The notes under the pieces: model-generated
The model's database searches: none
Told to the model about the DNA's origin: nothing
What the model saw: only the letters and a program-made list of their open reading frames with translations
Shown: piece after piece, positions 11,171 through 14,560 of the stretch
Layout: every line of letters starts with the position of its first letter
How positions within the stretch are numbered: position 1 is the first letter of the stretch
Translations under genes and position numbers: made by a program
DNA from: CAYPZT01 sp964415435
Lineage (GTDB): Bacteria; Patescibacteriota; Microgenomatia; UBA1406; GWC2-37-13
Assembly: GCA_964415435.1 (NCBI GenBank)
Contig: CAYPZT010000027.1
Span: 1 to 14,560 of the forward strand
Length of the DNA stretch: 14,560 nt
Direction: 5' to 3'

Positions 11171-14104
11171 GTGAGAAACGACGTCATTACCCTAAATCCC
11201 GACCAGCAAAAAGCCGTCGAGCACACAGCCGGTCCTCTTCTGGTTATCGCAGGTGCCGGAACAGGGAAAACCAGAGTCATAGTCGAAAAAATTAAGCATC
11301 TTATTAAGACGGAGAAGGCGCGTCCCGAACAAATACTTGCTCTTACCTTTACCGACAAGGCCGCCCGCGAAATGGAGGAGCGACTTGATCAAAATCTGCC
11401 TTATGGTTTTTTTCAGATGTCTATTGCCACCTTTCATTCGTTTGCCGACACCCTTTTGAAGGAGCGCGGACACCATATAGGTCTTTCCCCAAGATATCAC
11501 TTAATGACCACTGCTGAATCTGTTTTTTTTCTGAGAAAACACCTATTTAAACTCGAGCTTGACTACTTCAGACCACTCGGGAATCCTCACAAATTCATCG
11601 AGGCGCTTCTTCAGCATTTTGACCGGTTAAAAGATGAGTGCGTTAGTCCAGAGGACTACGAAAAATTTGCGGGCAAACTTACCGTCGATGATGAGACCAC
11701 AGAGGAAGATCTCTTAAAATATAAAGAGCTTGCTCGCGCTTACACTGCGTACCAGGATCTAAAAATGAAAGAGGCTCGTTTTGATTTCTCAGATCTGGTA
11801 TATGCCGCTTACCAGCTTTTAAAAAAACGGAAAAACGTACTTGCGGAGTATCAAAAAAGATACCCCTATATATTTGTTGATGAGTTCCAAGACACAAATA
11901 TAACCCAATACGAACTCATTAAACTTCTGTGCCCCACAGATCGCGATCCAAATCTTACCGTGGTGGGCGATGATTCACAGGCAATCTATAAATTTAGAGG
12001 TGCCTCCATATCAAATATTCTTACCTTCATGAAAGACTACCCGCAGTCAGCTCAAGTAAACTTACGCACAAATTACCGATCTGTACAATCTATCCTTGAT
12101 GCTTCATACAAACTTATAAAGCATAATGACCCCGATACGCTAGAAGCAAAACTTGGAATCTCTAAAGAGCTTGTGTCTCCCCAAAAGTCAAAAGCCAAAG
12201 CCGTTCACTTTTCGCTCTCAGAATCTGTCGATAAGGAAGCCGACGAAATTGCGGCGAAGATACTTGCCAGAAAAAAAGAGTATGACTACTCCGACTTTGC
12301 GGTACTTGTCCGCGCGAACAGTCACGCCACTGCAATAATGCGTGCGCTAAGCCTCAAGGGAATACCGCATCAGTTCCTGGGACCTAACCAACTTTTCAAG
12401 CAGCCGGAGGTCAAAGATCTCATCGCGTACCTCAAGGTACTGGCCGCAATTGATGACTCAACATCTCTATACAGAGTATTGACGATGCGGATATTCGCTA
12501 TTGACAGCCGTGATATAAGCCATATGCTCGCTTTTTGCAAGAGAACCTCCCTGCCCCTTTACAACAGCATTGAAGTATTATTGTCATTTTACAAACCCGA
12601 GATGGTGCGGGAAGAATTCATCGTTTACAAAAAATATCTCCCCCTTCTTCGCGAAGAAACACGTGAAAAGCTTTACACAATCTACATGATGATCAATAGG
12701 CACCTTGAACTTCTTAAAGATGAAACAGCCGGACAAATACTTTTCTACTTTTTGCAGGATTCAAAATATCTGAATGTGCTGGCCAAATATAAGGATGCGG
12801 CTGAAGAGAAAACTGCCCTTGCCATTTCGGCTTTTTTTGATCGATTGAAGTCCTTTGAGTCCGAACATGAAGATTCTTCCGTGCATGCTGTGGTTGAATA
12901 CCTTGACATGAGCATGGAGATGGGCGAGTCACCTCTTATCTCAAAGACGGATATGCCAGCACAAGATGCGGTCAACATCCTGACCGTACACTCAGCCAAA
13001 GGTCTCGAGTTTCCTGTCGTATTTTTGACAAACCTCAGCCACGGCCGTTTCCCTCCGTATGAGAGAAAGGAAGCAATTCCGCTCCCCACTTCACTCATAA
13101 AGGAAATCCTTCCTGAAGGAGATTATCATGTTGAGGAAGAGAGACGCCTTTTTTACGTGGGTATGACTCGCGCAATGAACGAACTTTACCTTTCAGCATC
13201 TAAGCATTACAGCGACTCCAAACGGGAAAGAAAAATTTCTTCGTTCGTGATCGAGGCACTCGGTCAGGAAAATATCGACAAACTTCTCAACGTGAAGCAC
13301 GAAGAAAAAAACCAGCTTTCAATATTTGATTATAACAAGCCAGAACTCCCTGTTATCGCCCCAAGTATTGCTCTTAATAGCTTGTCATTCTCACAACTTT
13401 CTACCTACACTACCTGTCCCCTGCAGTACAAGTACCAGTATATCCTCAAGATTCCAACCGCAGTTAATTCTGCGGCAGCCTTTGGCGACAGCATCCATCG
13501 CACCCTCCAGACATTTTATGAGGAGTATAGATCGAACCAATCCGTTGGTGTAGAACGGCTTCTGGAAATTTACAGGTCTTCATGGTCTCCTGTTGGATTC
13601 AAATCTCTTTCGCACGAGAAAAAAATGAAGACTGAGGGAGAGAAGATGCTCACATCCTATTTTGATACGTTTCATAAGCCAAACATTAAAATCGTGGACC
13701 TTGAAAGACTTTTCAAAATCAGGGTTGACGGATCACTCTTTGTGACAGGAAAGATAGACCGTGTAGACTATAACGGCAATAATGAAATAGAAATTATCGA
13801 TTATAAGACTGGTAAAAAACCAAGTGACGCAGAACTTAAAAAGAGTCTCCAGCTTTCAATCTACGCACTTGCAGCAACCGATCGGGGCCTTTATAAGAAA
13901 GAGCTGGCTCAGGTGACCCTTACATTTTACTATTTGCAGGATATGGAGAAAGTGAGCATGAAGCGGGAGATGGGTGAAATCGAAAAGATGAAAACTGAAA
14001 TATCGGAAGCCGCTCAATCCATCAGGTCGGGTAAATTTCCGCCAAAGGTGGGCCCCTGGTGTAACTTTTGCTCTTTCCGTATTATCTGCGAGGCGTGGCA
14101 ATGA
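11171..14104 (+). CDS. UvrD/Rep-family DNA helicase fused to a RecB/AddB-like Fe-S nuclease domain
   Basis: A superfamily 1A 3'-5' helicase of 977 residues, predicted to act in DNA repair or end processing. Helicase motifs are complete: Q motif (LNPDQQKAV, 8-16), Walker A GAGTGKT (28-34), motif Ia LTFTDKAAREM, motif II VDEFQD (236-241), motif III VVGDDSQAIYKFRGA (264-278), motif IV LRTNYRS (298-304), motif V TVHSAKGLEF (605-614), motif VI RRLFYVGMTRAM (658-669). A C-terminal PD-(D/E)xK nuclease (about 737-977) has His776, Asp863, Asp877-x-Lys879 and Gln894, plus Cys749 and Cys964-x2-Cys967-x5-Cys973, the four-cysteine 4Fe-4S pattern of AddB, Cas4 and related nucleases. The start is GTG at 11171 without a Shine-Dalgarno sequence. 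It may serve in place of RecBCD or AddAB (inference). Confidence 0.93.
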   Translation: MRNDVITLNPDQQKAVEHTAGPLLVIAGAGTGKTRVIVEKIKHLIKTEKARPEQILALTFTDKAAREMEERLDQNLPYGFFQMSIATFHSFADTLLKERGHHIGLSPRYHLMTTAESVFFLRKHLFKLELDYFRPLGNPHKFIEALLQHFDRLKDECVSPEDYEKFAGKLTVDDETTEEDLLKYKELARAYTAYQDLKMKEARFDFSDLVYAAYQLLKKRKNVLAEYQKRYPYIFVDEFQDTNITQYELIKLLCPTDRDPNLTVVGDDSQAIYKFRGASISNILTFMKDYPQSAQVNLRTNYRSVQSILDASYKLIKHNDPDTLEAKLGISKELVSPQKSKAKAVHFSLSESVDKEADEIAAKILARKKEYDYSDFAVLVRANSHATAIMRALSLKGIPHQFLGPNQLFKQPEVKDLIAYLKVLAAIDDSTSLYRVLTMRIFAIDSRDISHMLAFCKRTSLPLYNSIEVLLSFYKPEMVREEFIVYKKYLPLLREETREKLYTIYMMINRHLELLKDETAGQILFYFLQDSKYLNVLAKYKDAAEEKTALAISAFFDRLKSFESEHEDSSVHAVVEYLDMSMEMGESPLISKTDMPAQDAVNILTVHSAKGLEFPVVFLTNLSHGRFPPYERKEAIPLPTSLIKEILPEGDYHVEEERRLFYVGMTRAMNELYLSASKHYSDSKRERKISSFVIEALGQENIDKLLNVKHEEKNQLSIFDYNKPELPVIAPSIALNSLSFSQLSTYTTCPLQYKYQYILKIPTAVNSAAAFGDSIHRTLQTFYEEYRSNQSVGVERLLEIYRSSWSPVGFKSLSHEKKMKTEGEKMLTSYFDTFHKPNIKIVDLERLFKIRVDGSLFVTGKIDRVDYNGNNEIEIIDYKTGKKPSDAELKKSLQLSIYALAATDRGLYKKELAQVTLTFYYLQDMEKVSMKREMGEIEKMKTEISEAAQSIRSGKFPPKVGPWCNFCSFRIICEAWQ

Positions 14105-14106
14105 GG

Positions 14107-14112
14107 TATAAT
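14107..14112 (+). promoter_or_regulatory. -10 element of the glycosyltransferase gene
   Basis: A consensus TATAAT starts 3 nt after the helicase stop and ends 6 nt before the ATG at 14119. This spacing is identical to that of the helicase gene and predicts a leaderless transcript. No convincing -35 box is visible at 16-18 bp. Confidence 0.5.
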
Positions 14113-14118
14113 AATTCT

Positions 14119-14560
14119 ATGAGTCAGTTCATTGCCCATTCGCCTTTTTTCCACCGCCTGTGGGATATGGTAATACCTCTTCTTACTTGGCTCCTCATCA
14201 CGATGCCATTGTGGCTTTCATTCTTTCACCCTGCAATCGTCGCTTATTTCATTATCGCGTTTGATCTTTACTTCTTTTACAAATCCATTACAACAACCTA
14301 CTTTGCCACGATCTCATATCTTACCATTATGAAGTTTTCGAAAGTTAACTTTCCCAAGAAACTTGAAAAATACAAAGAAGCTGCGGACGTGAACCACTTC
14401 GTAATTATTCCTAACTACAAAGAACCTATCTATAAACTTGAAGCAACAATTAAATCGATTATCAATAATGACTACCCGTTCAAAAAAATATATCTTATCC
14501 TTGCTTTTGAAAAACGTGAGGATGAAGCAAAGGAAAAAGCCGAACAACTTAAAAAACAAT
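14119..14560 (+). CDS. Membrane-anchored glycosyltransferase, family 2-like, partial, cut by right window edge
   Basis: Translation from the ATG at 14119 gives 147 codons with no stop up to the edge. Two hydrophobic segments (about residues 17-36 and 38-55) precede a domain that opens HFVIIPNYKEPIYKLEATIK and continues SIINNDYPFKKIYLILAFEK. This matches the first strand, nucleotide-sugar-binding turn and following helix of GT-A fold family 2 glycosyltransferases ('VIIPaYNE...LxxtIxSiLnQdYP'). Donor, acceptor and product are unknown; CPR genomes usually have several such enzymes for cell-surface polysaccharides. The DxD motif and catalytic base would lie beyond the edge. The gene begins 14 nt after the helicase stop, with its own -10 element. 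Confidence 0.75.
   Translation, partial: MSQFIAHSPFFHRLWDMVIPLLTWLLITMPLWLSFFHPAIVAYFIIAFDLYFFYKSITTTYFATISYLTIMKFSKVNFPKKLEKYKEAADVNHFVIIPNYKEPIYKLEATIKSIINNDYPFKKIYLILAFEKREDEAKEKAEQLKKQ

Noticed and set aside
11163..11174. ATG at 11163 as start of the helicase or of a leader peptide
   Set aside because: ATG GTA AGG TGA ends after three codons and is out of frame with the helicase; it also overlaps the -10 element.
12714..13098. Minus-strand open frames inside the helicase gene
   Set aside because: Both are shadows of the helicase frame, whose motifs continue without interruption on the plus strand.
14314..14559. Minus-strand 81-codon frame at the right edge
   Set aside because: It is Phe/Lys-rich antisense of the glycosyltransferase gene, whose plus-strand translation has clear family features.
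1..14560. CRISPR array, tRNA, rRNA, insertion sequence, phage or defence system
   Set aside because: No spaced repeat series, cloverleaf-like segment, transposase or integrase motif was seen; the only nuclease is the helicase fusion, which has no Cas neighbours.
1..14560. Alternative genetic code (TGA as glycine, as in Gracilibacteria and SR1)
   Set aside because: TGA ends several genes at the right family length (rplP, rplD, rpsJ, helicase), and no gene has an in-frame TGA.

Overview
This window appears to come from a Candidate Phyla Radiation (Patescibacteria) bacterium, most likely the Microgenomates side. The evidence is a compact ribosomal-protein operon with no L30 gene between rpsE and rplO (L30 loss is a known CPR trait), an almost complete lack of Shine-Dalgarno sequences, very short intergenic gaps, a DUF1189-like membrane protein and a standard genetic code with TGA as stop. 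The placement is inference from gene content, not from a tree.

Minus strand, about 10160 down to 1: tuf and rpsJ come first, followed by a 172-nt leader region, then rplC-rplD-rplW-rplB-rplV-rpsC-rplP-rpmC-rpsQ-rplN-rplX-rplE-rpsN-rpsS-rpsH-rplF-rplR-rpsE-rplO; rplO runs off the left edge. This is the classical S10-spc order with three differences. rpsS (S19) is missing from its usual place between rplB and rplV and sits between rpsN and rpsH. rpmD (L30) is absent. The S10 gene is separated from rplC by a new promoter and an attenuator-like leader. Most genes are 0-5 nt apart or overlap by 4 nt (ATGA), so translational coupling is likely.

The rpsJ-rplC gap is the most interesting piece. It holds a well-formed sigma70-type promoter (TTGATT-17-TATAAT), a leader hairpin, an 8-nt segment perfectly complementary to the core of an intrinsic terminator, and that terminator itself, ending 13 nt before the rplC start. 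This has the layout of a transcription attenuator controlling 19 downstream ribosomal-protein genes. A second terminator-like hairpin, with T-runs on both strands, lies inside rplC. An imperfect palindromic repeat-like element fills the tuf-rpsJ gap.

Plus strand, 10260 to the right edge: three genes diverge from tuf. They encode a five-helix DUF1189-like membrane protein, a UvrD/Rep-type helicase fused to a C-terminal RecB/AddB-like Fe-S nuclease, and the start of a membrane-anchored family 2-type glycosyltransferase cut by the right edge. Each has a -10-like element only 6-10 nt before its start codon, which predicts leaderless or near-leaderless mRNAs. No tRNA, rRNA, CRISPR array, transposase or phage gene was seen.
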